Shown here: piece by piece, positions 8,601 to 10,280 of the stretch
Position numbering within the stretch: the first letter of the stretch is position 1
How the letters are laid out: every line of letters begins with the position of its first letter
Origin: JALFST01 sp022779285
GTDB taxonomy: Bacteria; Bacillota; Clostridia; Tissierellales; Peptoniphilaceae
Assembly (NCBI GenBank): GCA_050313895.1
Contig: JBNPMI010000027.1
Strand: one strand, 5' to 3'
DNA: 10,280 nucleotides
Notes under the pieces: model-generated
What the model was told of the DNA's origin: nothing
Databases searched by the model: none
The model's input: the letters and a program-made list of their open reading frames with translations, nothing else
Program-made: the position numbers and the translations under genes

Positions 8601-8888
8601 ACCATTTTTGATGTGCAGCACGGATTCATCGGCAATCTTTCCCGGATCGCTCGGCTCCGCTTGCGGGGCCGCCGGAGGATTCGCTCCGCCGCCCTCTGCG
8701 GTTGCTGGTACCTGCATCGATGGCACCGCGGGTGCCACCGGATCTGAAGTCATATCAGAACCATTTTCGACGACCGGCTTGATCGGAACGGTATCCGATG
8801 GAGCCGTATCGGCAAAAATCGAAGCAGGAATACTTGTAAGCGTAAGAGCAAATACAAGTAATAAACTCAGTGCTTTTTTATGCTTCAT
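1..8888 (-). CDS. Giant secreted multidomain surface protein (BspA-type leucine-rich repeats plus SpaA/Cna_B-like stalk), 3' end outside window
   Basis: One frame stays open from the ATG at 8888-8886 to the window edge: 2962 codons with no stop. It is a partial gene whose C-terminus is not visible. The start is chosen because it follows a strong Shine-Dalgarno sequence and opens a textbook signal peptide. Domain order by residue: signal peptide 1-26; Pro/Ala-rich linker 27-90; leucine-rich repeats 91-291; MucBP-like 312-386; Ig-like 404-497; leucine-rich repeats with cap 515-1118; MucBP-like 1157-1220; less recognisable beta region to about 1367; DUF11-like modules 1368-2065; SpaA/Cna_B-like modules from 2067 on. 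I read only about five cysteines, as is common in Gram-positive surface proteins. Known of such families: leucine-rich repeats bind host or bacterial ligands, and SpaA/DUF11 modules form rigid stalks, often with Lys-Asn/Asp isopeptide bonds. Inferred: a cell-surface adhesin. Sortase anchoring is expected but its motif would lie outside the window. It is a single-gene unit with its own promoter. Confidence 0.95.
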   Translation of the reverse strand, partial: MKHKKALSLLLVFALTLTSIPASIFADTAPSDTVPIKPVVENGSDMTSDPVAPAVPSMQVPATAEGGGANPPAAPQAEPSDPGKIADESVLHIKNGTLYGFVEGYHHDGSAIVIPEGVTEIAPRAFEGIAISKVTLPLGLKTIGRRAFYAAGIHEINLDNVVELKENALSRNKLSGTINLPKVKVMEPYALSDNEIEVVNLGADLTVLGDFALADNKITAVNTLNSITELGAGALQNNKLSGEIQLPRAEKIGASAFEGNTIAAVTINDALKEMGKNVFARNGRYVVVTTKSPLLKNEESSMGFGHVLAGQYLEKVTIHFMGYSKSNEDNGKLVPDETSGKTIASSIVINSDFTKQGGVIYSGVERTYIPQSIPGYQPYEEVIRYTPVKQPNDGGNYQLNAQYMVAVDQPTIRVNSSVNFQFEETFTQEELLSRIKRIIEAKDKDNQDILDSVKIESFSLPADPTTGLYKATPKGFYEAVISATDKKGLVTTAKVSVSVGDDFGETIIGGKKKGDEWKVKHFIYSDDGTRVLGFSDLGKTKVTTDPDVYLPNISIQGKIITDIGEDFKFDPEADPMTMSESVEMEPADPDHNFAGMGIRSVVIPDTVRRIGQGMFRENAIRSLDIPDSVEWIDNYAFAGNPIAGDLVIPDSVKVIGHYAFYGFIASTLTVGSGAEHIGVYGFAPNEFLTDLHLKSNLKKVFPYAFANMANARNIDIDGYIEQIGTAAFYGLSSAIAGNGGAVSNNFDFREGIRKIGTYAFCSSGLREIVLPDNVEDIYSYAFESVPFTKIELGKNLHHIGENAFYQRFFSGSQDLVKTIVFRNPDPSELTPENELVIDSMAFCFPVHLMDQIEFPDNLVSLGEHVFSVTPGSGGYYDDFGVKRLILPADMRQVGSHAFSSFPVTESVIFKKPVPGQTIRNELTIGDFAFTDRYTEKAFVKEVQLPENLVRIEACAFLNAQLNELILPEKLKEIGDYAFIRNDDMGSIEKLVIPPSVTAIGDSAFQNQGIGALTLNEGLETIGSSAFRKNAIESVTFPSTLKIIGGNAFESNQLTAVSIPGTVKSIQSKAFQNNRIESLELKEGVQSIKRDAFKDNQLKTATIPSTVQTIEEAAFQNNPGNGYKPYVNDERDYSYVELMVTGDKADQLPGEQRNSYVIHPRRIILHYVDTAGKALREDEVLDLSGISEYTTDPRLFLNHTPPKPETVPLTEAVTEITLTYTPWDNAKEQEVQRVSNAIGLTHTGLITKESIGRSLRTRLQFNMQGYDDISNYKDLQIHILLPDSVDPDKIEIPPSNLITKREVKNGVLVLSLASVASASQLELPIEWKLKRYETPADTPQPLNTVLVSGGEILAQAAPVSLEGTYPAPMFSKSVVSPFYNGLGMIVEKKLNELVPVGDGFAKKDDNTITYSFYYRIERNLSHVKLTDRLPSYIDKEGKTVKMGFDAAKNPGWRLEGEQLIYEADIQNRRDSSISNLILEAPGALLDKPISNTASVELTPYHQGSGESIQKATSGTSFRYSLEKRDFNYGKRVTNARGSSDPYIYDIQEDRDKELTWELYAHTDKLIKDIHIVDSNLDSRLYYSGVSFSPRSNFGNAISFSAKNAAGEVLQEGKLESSKLTFDEAIAKEIASIEFTGKNLHADTTDYDLADKIEITLCTKFRDPSRSAKNGRKLANSADISFELWENSTLKKGKSFSDKSTVQVAVEDVENRFFPTKSSSVPADSTIYAGKTLTYTLGYSSAGGKHGDSVIFMEDLKNIQLIDVLPKGIELKNVRLDPEFVKLEDAGYKVEENYQGTGQTAVIFTAKSSSRKQMAVAGLDVYIEPIFDTTVIQDNLINKAYLKFDESATNKLRNKDKDGFSTASTSNTVMKAKELFVRKYIAKGTERSDTGLYTKNGEDFRYQIKVYNALDNGFGYLEVIDVLPIVGDSSFYTTKADKVPRESQFSNIIRSVDTPAGFTAYYLNQDEAVDYSHSLKELSANGNWEPIMKSNVKAIKFVSTEKNFSFDSNGVYTFTIHATAPEDSALNAKRANNSCMVLAGSDAAKAAAEGKYMESNRVYNEITRDPFNILFKKFSVTQEDAAKGDYSRKKPLEGASFRLFRIDEGPNGKESLTPVASAKSDAEGNVKFTSIPMSFDYEVREISADGYQVPDKGIRISKDAVKGANYPDYNLGEFVNLPNPKNQTHRAGVLQFKKVDGDGKPLAGIGFRLTRKKPYVSLNADSDADGMVRFNISPEKVYEDTQNYNNVAGKVYTEFQTQKVINELSPDSSAVQKALEGSILISDADYRALPTGEYTQTVSSHSGTRTAVYKKQIIQKRYKMDYGTWTLTETKKPYLFKGMGPVTTKALTEEDFQNGPYAMKDVVNDKLHLQISEILLSGAQAEEFIGAQDDSGAITAPATKPLTQLAKTSGTPLPADPTPDPVTGEDVDNTAKFNLYKEDGTIVLKNIATTNFATADMDIPTSLLGENLYLKQVQAPGSAFLNPARLEFRINDRNITDWEGNVYSNVFDTLLFPNARKSVKSEILVKKTGQDASAPSPESVALPGAEFTLYRKENIRKDESGNEIGFDWVQVDSKVTDDQGKAKFDVYSGEFKLQETKAPEGYLLDPKPYYFTKSRYNPLNRAEVNSLNYKLRIMGIDVESFLENDTRDQEAAVRLTHPELNIAETVEGRILGKVLPNATVEVTVDGKSQGQFTSDSYGRYDFSKLDLKTNSKVTIQQLTAPEGYHLNDKKITVDLSRYMETGRKTRGIFTIPVRNNKSFGSVTIAKYDNPFGRRLAGAEFTLYNSKDQVVGEAQTTDKMGVVSWLNLDLKDSYYVKETKTPAGYQTHADKIPVVFDANNHFLATVYDRVFDVVVSVKTPDTKDENGNTVPGTPVPNTVVTIKDSDGNVVGKFPVDKNGQVHIENLDPFGKYTLEQTTPNPDYAPITSPISFVPTKLKTLGDGNYDLPVINRQYVSLIVVGKDQD
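2696..4787 (-). other. DUF11/isopeptide-type beta modules, about four (residues about 1368-2065)
   Basis: Four segments share the pattern 'TYxxxxxN...hxxhDxLPxxh...NxAxhxx', found in DUF11-like and fimbrial isopeptide-forming modules. Module 1 has ITYSFYYRIERNLSHVKLTD, then RLPSYI and SNTASVEL. Module 2 has LTWELYAHTDKLIKDIHIVD and LANSADISFEL. Module 3 has LTYTLGYSS, IQLIDVLPKGIEL and INKAYLKF. Module 4 has FRYQIKVYNALDNGFGYLEV, then IDVLP. Such modules usually act as stalk segments between an adhesive tip and the wall. I did not assign the bond-forming Lys and Asn pairs, so isopeptide formation here is inference. Confidence 0.7.
5231..5420 (-). other. MucBP-like beta module 2 (residues about 1157-1220)
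   Basis: The module begins IHPRRIILHYVDTAGKALRE, goes on with EDEVLDLSG, and ends VTEITLTYTPWD. The opening 'HYVDTAGKAL' closely fits the YxDxxGxxL start of MucBP domains, and the closing 'ITLTYTP' fits their last strand. Like module 1 it sits directly after a leucine-rich repeat block, so the pair solenoid plus MucBP-like module occurs twice in this protein. The region after it (residues 1222-1367) is beta-rich with no family I can name; it contains LQIHILLPDSVDPDKIEIPP. Confidence 0.6.
5535..7346 (-). repeat. BspA-type leucine-rich repeat block 2 with N-terminal cap (residues about 515-1118, about 21 units)
   Basis: The block starts with a cap (WKVKHFIYSDDGTRVLGFSD, then LGKTKV, YLPNISIQGKIITDIGEDF) of the kind seen before LRR_5 arrays in Bacillota proteins: an F-Y-D-G-T strand, a GFS turn, then a 'GK.IT.IG' strand. 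About 21 units follow, for example IRSLDIPDSVEWIDNYAFAG and LTAVSIPGTVKSIQSKAFQN. Several units carry insertions (after AAFYGL, AFYQRF, VFSVTPG and AFTDRY), which would project from the solenoid as loops. The last six units, from IEKLVIPP on, are the most regular. The block ends at AAFQNNPGNGYKP. It is probably the main ligand-binding surface. Confidence 0.92.
7398..7679 (-). other. Ig-like or cadherin-like beta module (residues about 404-497)
   Basis: The segment starts at VAVDQPTIRVNSSVNF, continues through FTQEELLSRIKRIIEAKDKD and VKIESFSLPADPTTGLYKAT, and ends PKGFYEAVISATDKKGLVTT followed by AKVSVSVGDD. The 'GxYxAVISATDxxGLVTTAKVSVSV' ending is typical of bacterial Ig-like/HYR/DUF5011-type modules. 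The early helix-like EELLSRIKRII stretch also occurs in DUF5011-like sequences. It most likely spaces the two leucine-rich solenoids. The exact family is not certain. Confidence 0.6.
7731..7955 (-). other. MucBP-like beta module 1 (residues about 312-386)
   Basis: The module directly follows the first leucine-rich repeat block. It opens with the strand YLEKVTIHFMGYSKSNEDNG, has a central KTIASS...IPQSIPGYQPY segment, and closes with EEVIRYTPV. The order of an opening 'VTIHF' strand, an 'IPGY' turn and a closing 'VIRYTP' strand resembles MucBP and related mucin-binding or spacer domains, but the usual YxDxxG opening is altered. I call it MucBP-like on pattern only. A structural model would settle the fold. 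Confidence 0.5.
8016..8618 (-). repeat. BspA-type leucine-rich repeat block 1 (residues about 91-291, about 8 units)
   Basis: Units of about 21-23 residues follow the pattern (hydrophobic)xIPxxVxxIxxxAFxxNxI, typical of the LRR_5/BspA family. Examples are IVIPEGVTEIAPRAFEGIAI and VTLPLGLKTIGRRAFYAAGI. Later units drift: the AF becomes AL (ENALSRN, PYALSDN, DFALADN, GAGALQN), and the last unit (KNVFARNGR) runs into a short strand that ends the solenoid. The stretch before the first unit (LHIKNGTLYGFVEGYHHDGS) looks like an N-terminal cap. The family forms curved solenoids that bind protein ligands; the ligand here is unknown. Confidence 0.9.
8811..8888 (-). other. Signal peptide of the giant surface protein (residues 1-26)
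   Basis: The N-terminus has a Lys/His-rich n-region (MKHKK), a hydrophobic core (ALSLLLVFALTLTSI) and a c-region ending SIFA, followed by DTAPSD. A signal peptidase I cut after Ala26 fits the small-x-small rule (residues -3 to -1 are Ile-Phe-Ala, so -3 is Ile and -1 is Ala). No YSIRK-type motif is present. The residues after the cut (27-90) form a Pro/Ala/Ser-rich linker without evident fold. This shows Sec export. It does not by itself show how the protein is held at the surface. Confidence 0.9.
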
Positions 8889-8894
8889 GTTGTC

Positions 8895-8900
8895 TCCCCT
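8895..8900 (-). promoter_or_regulatory. Ribosome binding site of the giant surface protein gene
   Basis: On the minus strand AGGGGA, within GGGAAGGGGAGACAAC, lies seven bases before the ATG at 8888. It is a strong Shine-Dalgarno match at good spacing and fixes this start over any later in-frame ATG. Confidence 0.85.
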
Positions 8901-8943
8901 TCCCAATATTAAAATTTTTTTCATATAAAGAAAACTTATGTTC

Positions 8944-8972
8944 ATTTTACTCTAATATATAAGGAATATCAA
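8944..8972 (-). promoter_or_regulatory. Promoter of the giant surface protein gene
   Basis: On the minus strand, TTGATA (8967-8972) and TAAAAT (8944-8949) are separated by exactly 17 bases. Both are close to the vegetative sigma consensus, in an AT-rich stretch. A start near 8937 would give a leader of about 48 bases before the ATG. The promoter lies downstream of the tRNA terminator, so the gene should be transcribed apart from the tRNA operon. I see no clear operator or riboswitch in the leader or in 8973-9030. Confidence 0.7.
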
Positions 8973-9030
8973 AGAATCGGAACCGTTTGAAAAATAAAGC
9001 AATAAAAACGACTTTGTTTAATTTGAGCAA

Positions 9031-9055
9031 TAAAAAAAGCCTCTGAATGAGGCTT
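9031..9055 (-). terminator. Intrinsic terminator of the tRNA operon
   Basis: On the minus strand a perfect 7-bp stem (AAGCCTC with GAGGCTT) and a five-base loop (ATTCA) are followed by seven T. It begins four bases after the tRNA-Phe end at 9059. It should end the tRNA transcript and insulate the surface-protein gene. Confidence 0.9.
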
Positions 9056-9058
9056 GAG

Positions 9059-9131
9059 TGCCCAGAGCAGGAATTGAACCAGCGACACAAGGATTTTCAG
9101 TCCTTTGCTCTACCGACTGAGCTATCTGGGC
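9059..9131 (-). tRNA. tRNA-Phe (anticodon GAA)
   Basis: A 73-base cloverleaf with acceptor GCCCAGA/TCTGGGC, D stem GCTC/GAGC and anticodon stem AAGGA/TCCTT. The loop CTGAAAA gives GAA at 9096-9098. The discriminator is A and no CCA is encoded (CTC follows). The T stem GCTGG/CCTGC has a U-U mismatch at its middle pair (51-63). It is the last gene of the operon, separated from the others by 132 bases, and may have its own promoter. Confidence 0.95.
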
Positions 9132-9155
9132 ATGGAAATTGTCAACAGCTTTTAT

Positions 9156-9185
9156 ATTTTAGCACATCTCGCATTCATACTGCAA
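9156..9185 (-). promoter_or_regulatory. Candidate internal promoter just upstream of tRNA-Phe
   Basis: On the minus strand, TTGCAG (9180-9185) lies 18 bases before TAAAAT (9156-9161), which is preceded by TGC as an extended -10. An imperfect 8-bp inverted repeat (9165-9172 with 9186-9194, one bulged base) flanks the -35 box. Initiation near 9149 would give a short leader to tRNA-Phe at 9131. Support is by pattern only. Confidence 0.4.
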
Positions 9186-9229
9186 GCGAAGATGCCGCCG
9201 CAGAGAACGAAACATGGCCGACGAAGGTT

Positions 9230-9258
9230 ATTGTAACAGATTCAGCACCTCCCGGCAA
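9230..9258 (-). promoter_or_regulatory. Second candidate internal promoter in the spacer before tRNA-Phe
   Basis: On the minus strand, TTGCCG (9253-9258) and TACAAT (9230-9235) are separated by 17 bases, and TGT precedes the -10 as an extended element. It begins six bases after the end of the CAT-anticodon tRNA. Together with the element at 9156-9185 it suggests extra transcription of tRNA-Phe, but either could be chance. Confidence 0.35.
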
Positions 9259-9263
9259 TAAAA

Positions 9264-9337
9264 TGGGCCATCAGGGACTCGAACCCGGGACCGGCCGGTT
9301 ATGAGCCGGCTGCTCTAACCAACTGAGCTAATGGCCC
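9264..9337 (-). tRNA. tRNA with CAT anticodon (tRNA-Ile2 or elongator tRNA-Met)
   Basis: A 74-base cloverleaf with acceptor GGGCCAT/ATGGCCC, D stem GCTC/GAGC and anticodon stem GCCGG/CCGGC. The loop CTCATAA gives CAT. It is not initiator tRNA, because the first acceptor pair is G-C and the D arm differs. The acceptor has C4-G69 and C5-G68, pairs known from E. coli as determinants for the lysidine enzyme TilS, which favours the AUA-reading tRNA-Ile2. Elongator Met cannot be excluded. The T stem CCGGG/CCCTG has a C-U mismatch at pair 50-64. The discriminator is A with no encoded CCA. Confidence 0.9.
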
Positions 9338-9343
9338 GCAAAA

Positions 9344-9431
9344 CGGAGAAAGAGGGATTCGAACCCTCGCACCGCTCACGCGGCCTACTCCCTTAGCAGG
9401 GGAGCCCCTTGAGCCTCTTGGGTATTTCTCC
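9344..9431 (-). tRNA. tRNA-Ser (anticodon GCT)
   Basis: An 88-base class II tRNA with a long variable arm (GCCGC/GCGGT stem), acceptor GGAGAAA/TTTCTCC and anticodon stem CTCCC/GGGAG. The loop CTGCTAA gives GCT, reading AGC and AGU. The discriminator is G, as usual for serine tRNAs, and is followed by TTT, so CCA must be added by enzyme. Confidence 0.95.
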
Positions 9432-9434
9432 GAA

Positions 9435-9523
9435 TGGCGGAGAGAGAGGGATTCGAACCCCCGTGAGCTTGCGCCCTAACGGTTTTCAAGACCGCCCCGT
9501 TATGACCGCTTCGGTATCTCTCC
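9435..9523 (-). tRNA. tRNA-Ser (anticodon TGA), CCA encoded
   Basis: An 86-base class II tRNA (9438-9523) plus an encoded CCA at 9435-9437. Acceptor GGAGAGA/TCTCTCC, D stem CCG/CGG, anticodon stem GCGGT/ACCGT with one G-U pair. The loop CTTGAAA gives TGA. The variable arm pairs GGGC with GCTC. It is the only one of the twelve tRNAs here with an encoded CCA. Only three bases separate it from tRNA-Ser(GCT). Confidence 0.95.
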
Positions 9524-9528
9524 AATAC

Positions 9529-9601
9529 TGACCCATCGGGGATTCGAACCCCGGACACCCTGATTAAAAGTCAGGTGCTCTACCGACTGAGCTAATGGAT
9601 C
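9529..9601 (-). tRNA. tRNA-Lys (anticodon TTT)
   Basis: A 73-base cloverleaf with acceptor GATCCAT/ATGGGTC (one U-G pair), D stem GCTC/GAGC and anticodon stem CTGA/TCAG. The loop CTTTTAA gives TTT. The T stem CGGGG/CCCCG is perfect. The discriminator is A and no CCA is encoded. Confidence 0.95.
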
Positions 9602-9604
9602 TTA

Positions 9605-9678
9605 CTGGGGTAGCAGGACTCGAACCTGCGCAATGCTAGAGTCAGAGTCTAGTGCCTTACCGACTTGGCTATACCCCA
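9605..9678 (-). tRNA. tRNA-Gln (anticodon CTG)
   Basis: A 74-base cloverleaf that starts with U, as Gln tRNAs of Bacillota often do: acceptor TGGGGTA/TACCCCA and D stem GCC/GGC. The anticodon stem is CTAGA/TCTAG and the loop CTCTGAC gives CTG. The discriminator is G and no CCA is encoded. It is near-identical to the tRNA-Gln(TTG) at 9712-9784, so the two look like a tandem duplication that split the CAG and CAA duties. Confidence 0.95.
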
Positions 9679-9711
9679 TCATCACTTTCGATCGCAACTC
9701 AAACAATTGAC

Positions 9712-9784
9712 CTGGGGTAGCAGGATTCGAACCTGCGCAATGCCAGAGTCAAAGTCTGGTGCCTTACCGCTTGGCGATACCCCA
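9712..9784 (-). tRNA. tRNA-Gln (anticodon TTG)
   Basis: A 73-base cloverleaf with the same acceptor and T arm as the neighbouring tRNA-Gln(CTG). The anticodon stem is CCAGA/TCTGG and the loop CTTTGAC gives TTG. It differs from its neighbour by about five substitutions and one D-loop indel, including a compensatory pair change in the anticodon stem. The discriminator is G and no CCA is encoded. Confidence 0.95.
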
Positions 9785-9788
9785 TCAA

Positions 9789-9862
<74 letters not shown>

Positions 9863-9867
9863 ATAAA

Positions 9868-9940
9868 AGCTGGTGAAAGGACTTGAACCCTCAACCTACT
9901 GATTACAAGTCAGTTGCTCTACCGATTGAGCTACACCAGC
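9868..9940 (-). tRNA. tRNA-Thr (anticodon TGT)
   Basis: A 73-base cloverleaf with acceptor GCTGGTG/CACCAGC, D stem GCTC/GAGC and anticodon stem ACTGA/TCAGT. The loop CTTGTAA gives TGT. The T stem GAGGG/CCTTT holds with two G-U pairs. The discriminator is U, as usual for threonine tRNAs of Bacillota, and is followed by TTT, so CCA is not encoded. Confidence 0.95.
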
Positions 9941-9945
9941 TTGGC

Positions 9946-9959
9946 GCTGTAAAAACAGC
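9946..9959 (-). other. Hairpin in the tRNA-Asp/tRNA-Thr spacer
   Basis: On the minus strand a 5-bp stem GCTGT/ACAGC closes a TTTT loop and fills most of the 22-base spacer. No T-run follows the stem, so a terminator is unlikely. A role in processing is possible but unproven. Confidence 0.4.
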
Positions 9960-9962
9960 AAA

Positions 9963-10036
9963 CGACCCGGATGGGCTTCGAACCCACGACCTCCAGCGTG
10001 ACAGGCTGGCATTCTAACCATCTGAACTACCGGGCC
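9963..10036 (-). tRNA. tRNA-Asp (anticodon GTC)
   Basis: A 74-base cloverleaf with acceptor GGCCCGG/CCGGGTC (one G-U pair), D stem GTTC/GAAT and anticodon stem CCAGC/GCTGG. The loop CTGTCAC gives GTC. The discriminator is G, as expected for Asp, and no CCA is encoded. Short hairpins lie in the spacers on both sides (9946-9959 and 10041-10055). Confidence 0.95.
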
Positions 10037-10040
10037 GAAT

Positions 10041-10055
10041 CGGAGCCTTGCTCCG
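10041..10055 (-). other. Hairpin in the tRNA-Val/tRNA-Asp spacer
   Basis: On the minus strand a perfect 6-bp stem CGGAGC/GCTCCG closes an AAG loop. It is preceded, not followed, by eight T (10056-10063), so it is not an intrinsic terminator for this operon. It may mark a processing site between the two tRNAs. Confidence 0.5.
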
Positions 10056-10063
10056 AAAAAAAA

Positions 10064-10136
10064 TGGGCGCTACAGGGCTCGAACCTGTGACCCCCTGCTT
10101 GTAAGGCAGATGCTCTCCCAACTGAGCTAAGCGCCC
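10064..10136 (-). tRNA. tRNA-Val (anticodon TAC)
   Basis: A 73-base cloverleaf with acceptor GGGCGCT/AGCGCCC, D stem GCTC/GAGC and anticodon stem TCTGC/GCAGG (one U-G pair). The loop CTTACAA gives TAC. The T stem ACAGG/CCTGT is perfect. The discriminator is A, followed by a run of eight T rather than CCA. Confidence 0.95.
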
Positions 10137-10142
10137 ATCAAA

Positions 10143-10214
10143 TGACCCTACCGGGATTCGAACCCGGGATACCGCCGTGAAAGGGCGATGTCTTAACCGC
10201 TTGACCATAGGGCC
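10143..10214 (-). tRNA. tRNA-Glu (anticodon TTC), first gene of the operon
   Basis: A 72-base cloverleaf with acceptor GGCCCTA/TAGGGTC (one G-U pair) and a D stem GTC/GAC. The anticodon stem is TCGCC/GGCGG and the loop CTTTCAC gives TTC. The T stem CCGGG/CCCGG is perfect. The discriminator is A and no CCA is encoded. The operon promoter lies about 20 bases upstream. Confidence 0.95.
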
Positions 10215-10233
10215 GGATGAAAGTTACTAAAAA

Positions 10234-10262
10234 AGTATAACCGCGCGCAATTTATTTGTCAA
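10234..10262 (-). promoter_or_regulatory. Promoter of the twelve-gene tRNA operon
   Basis: On the minus strand, a perfect -35 TTGACA (10257-10262) and -10 TATACT (10234-10239) are separated by 17 bases. The start would be near 10227, about 12 bases before tRNA-Glu. The spacer contains a GCGCGCG stretch. The strength fits stable-RNA transcription. No rRNA gene is seen upstream within the window. Confidence 0.9.
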
Positions 10263-10280
10263 TGTGTTTTTCGTTTTTTA

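Noticed and set aside
8998..9036. An 11-base direct repeat (AGCAATAAAAA) at 8998-9008 and 9026-9036
   Set aside because: It is short and lies in AT-rich intergenic DNA that includes the terminator T-run. There is no integrase, transposase or target-site context.
9138..9143. TTGACA on the minus strand, three to seven bases before tRNA-Phe, as a promoter -35 box
   Set aside because: The matching -10 would fall within the tRNA itself and no such sequence is present there, so it cannot drive tRNA-Phe.
10041..10063. Possible intrinsic terminator inside the tRNA operon
   Set aside because: The T-run precedes the stem on the transcribed strand, and on the plus strand the stem is followed by A, so neither direction gives a terminator.

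Overview
The window holds one very large minus-strand gene, cut off at the left edge, and upstream of it (at the right end) a minus-strand operon of twelve tRNA genes. The large gene encodes a secreted, multidomain surface protein with BspA-type leucine-rich repeats and SpaA/Cna_B-like isopeptide domains. That architecture, the strong purine-rich ribosome binding site and the short Gram-positive signal peptide point to a Bacillota host, probably a host-associated anaerobe of the Clostridia or Erysipelotrichia. The genus cannot be told from the sequence. Base composition looks close to balanced.

Layout in the direction of transcription (right to left): a near-consensus promoter (10234-10262); tRNAs in the order Glu(TTC), Val(TAC), Asp(GTC), Thr(TGT), Arg(TCT), Gln(TTG), Gln(CTG), Lys(TTT), Ser(TGA), Ser(GCT), CAT (Met or Ile2); a 132-base spacer with promoter-like elements; Phe(GAA); and an intrinsic terminator (9031-9055). 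Next come a promoter (8944-8972), a ribosome binding site (8895-8900) and the surface-protein gene, which starts at 8888 and stays open to base 1 (2962 codons, no stop).

The visible protein runs in order: signal peptide; Pro/Ala-rich linker; leucine-rich repeat block 1 (about 8 units); a MucBP-like module; an Ig-like module; leucine-rich repeat block 2 (N-terminal cap plus about 21 units); a second MucBP-like module; about four DUF11/isopeptide-type beta modules; and at least seven SpaA/Cna_B-like modules. The likely plan is a ligand-binding tip carried on a long, isopeptide-stabilised stalk. A C-terminal sortase signal or other anchor would lie outside the window, so cell-wall attachment is inferred.

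The plus strand has several long open frames inside the big gene, up to 573 codons, but they are antisense shadows. I found no CRISPR array, transposase, integrase or defence system. The points most worth a second look are the giant composite adhesin, the E-to-Q changes in two of its SpaA modules, T-stem mismatches in three of the twelve tRNAs, the identity of the CAT-anticodon tRNA, and the single tRNA with an encoded CCA end.
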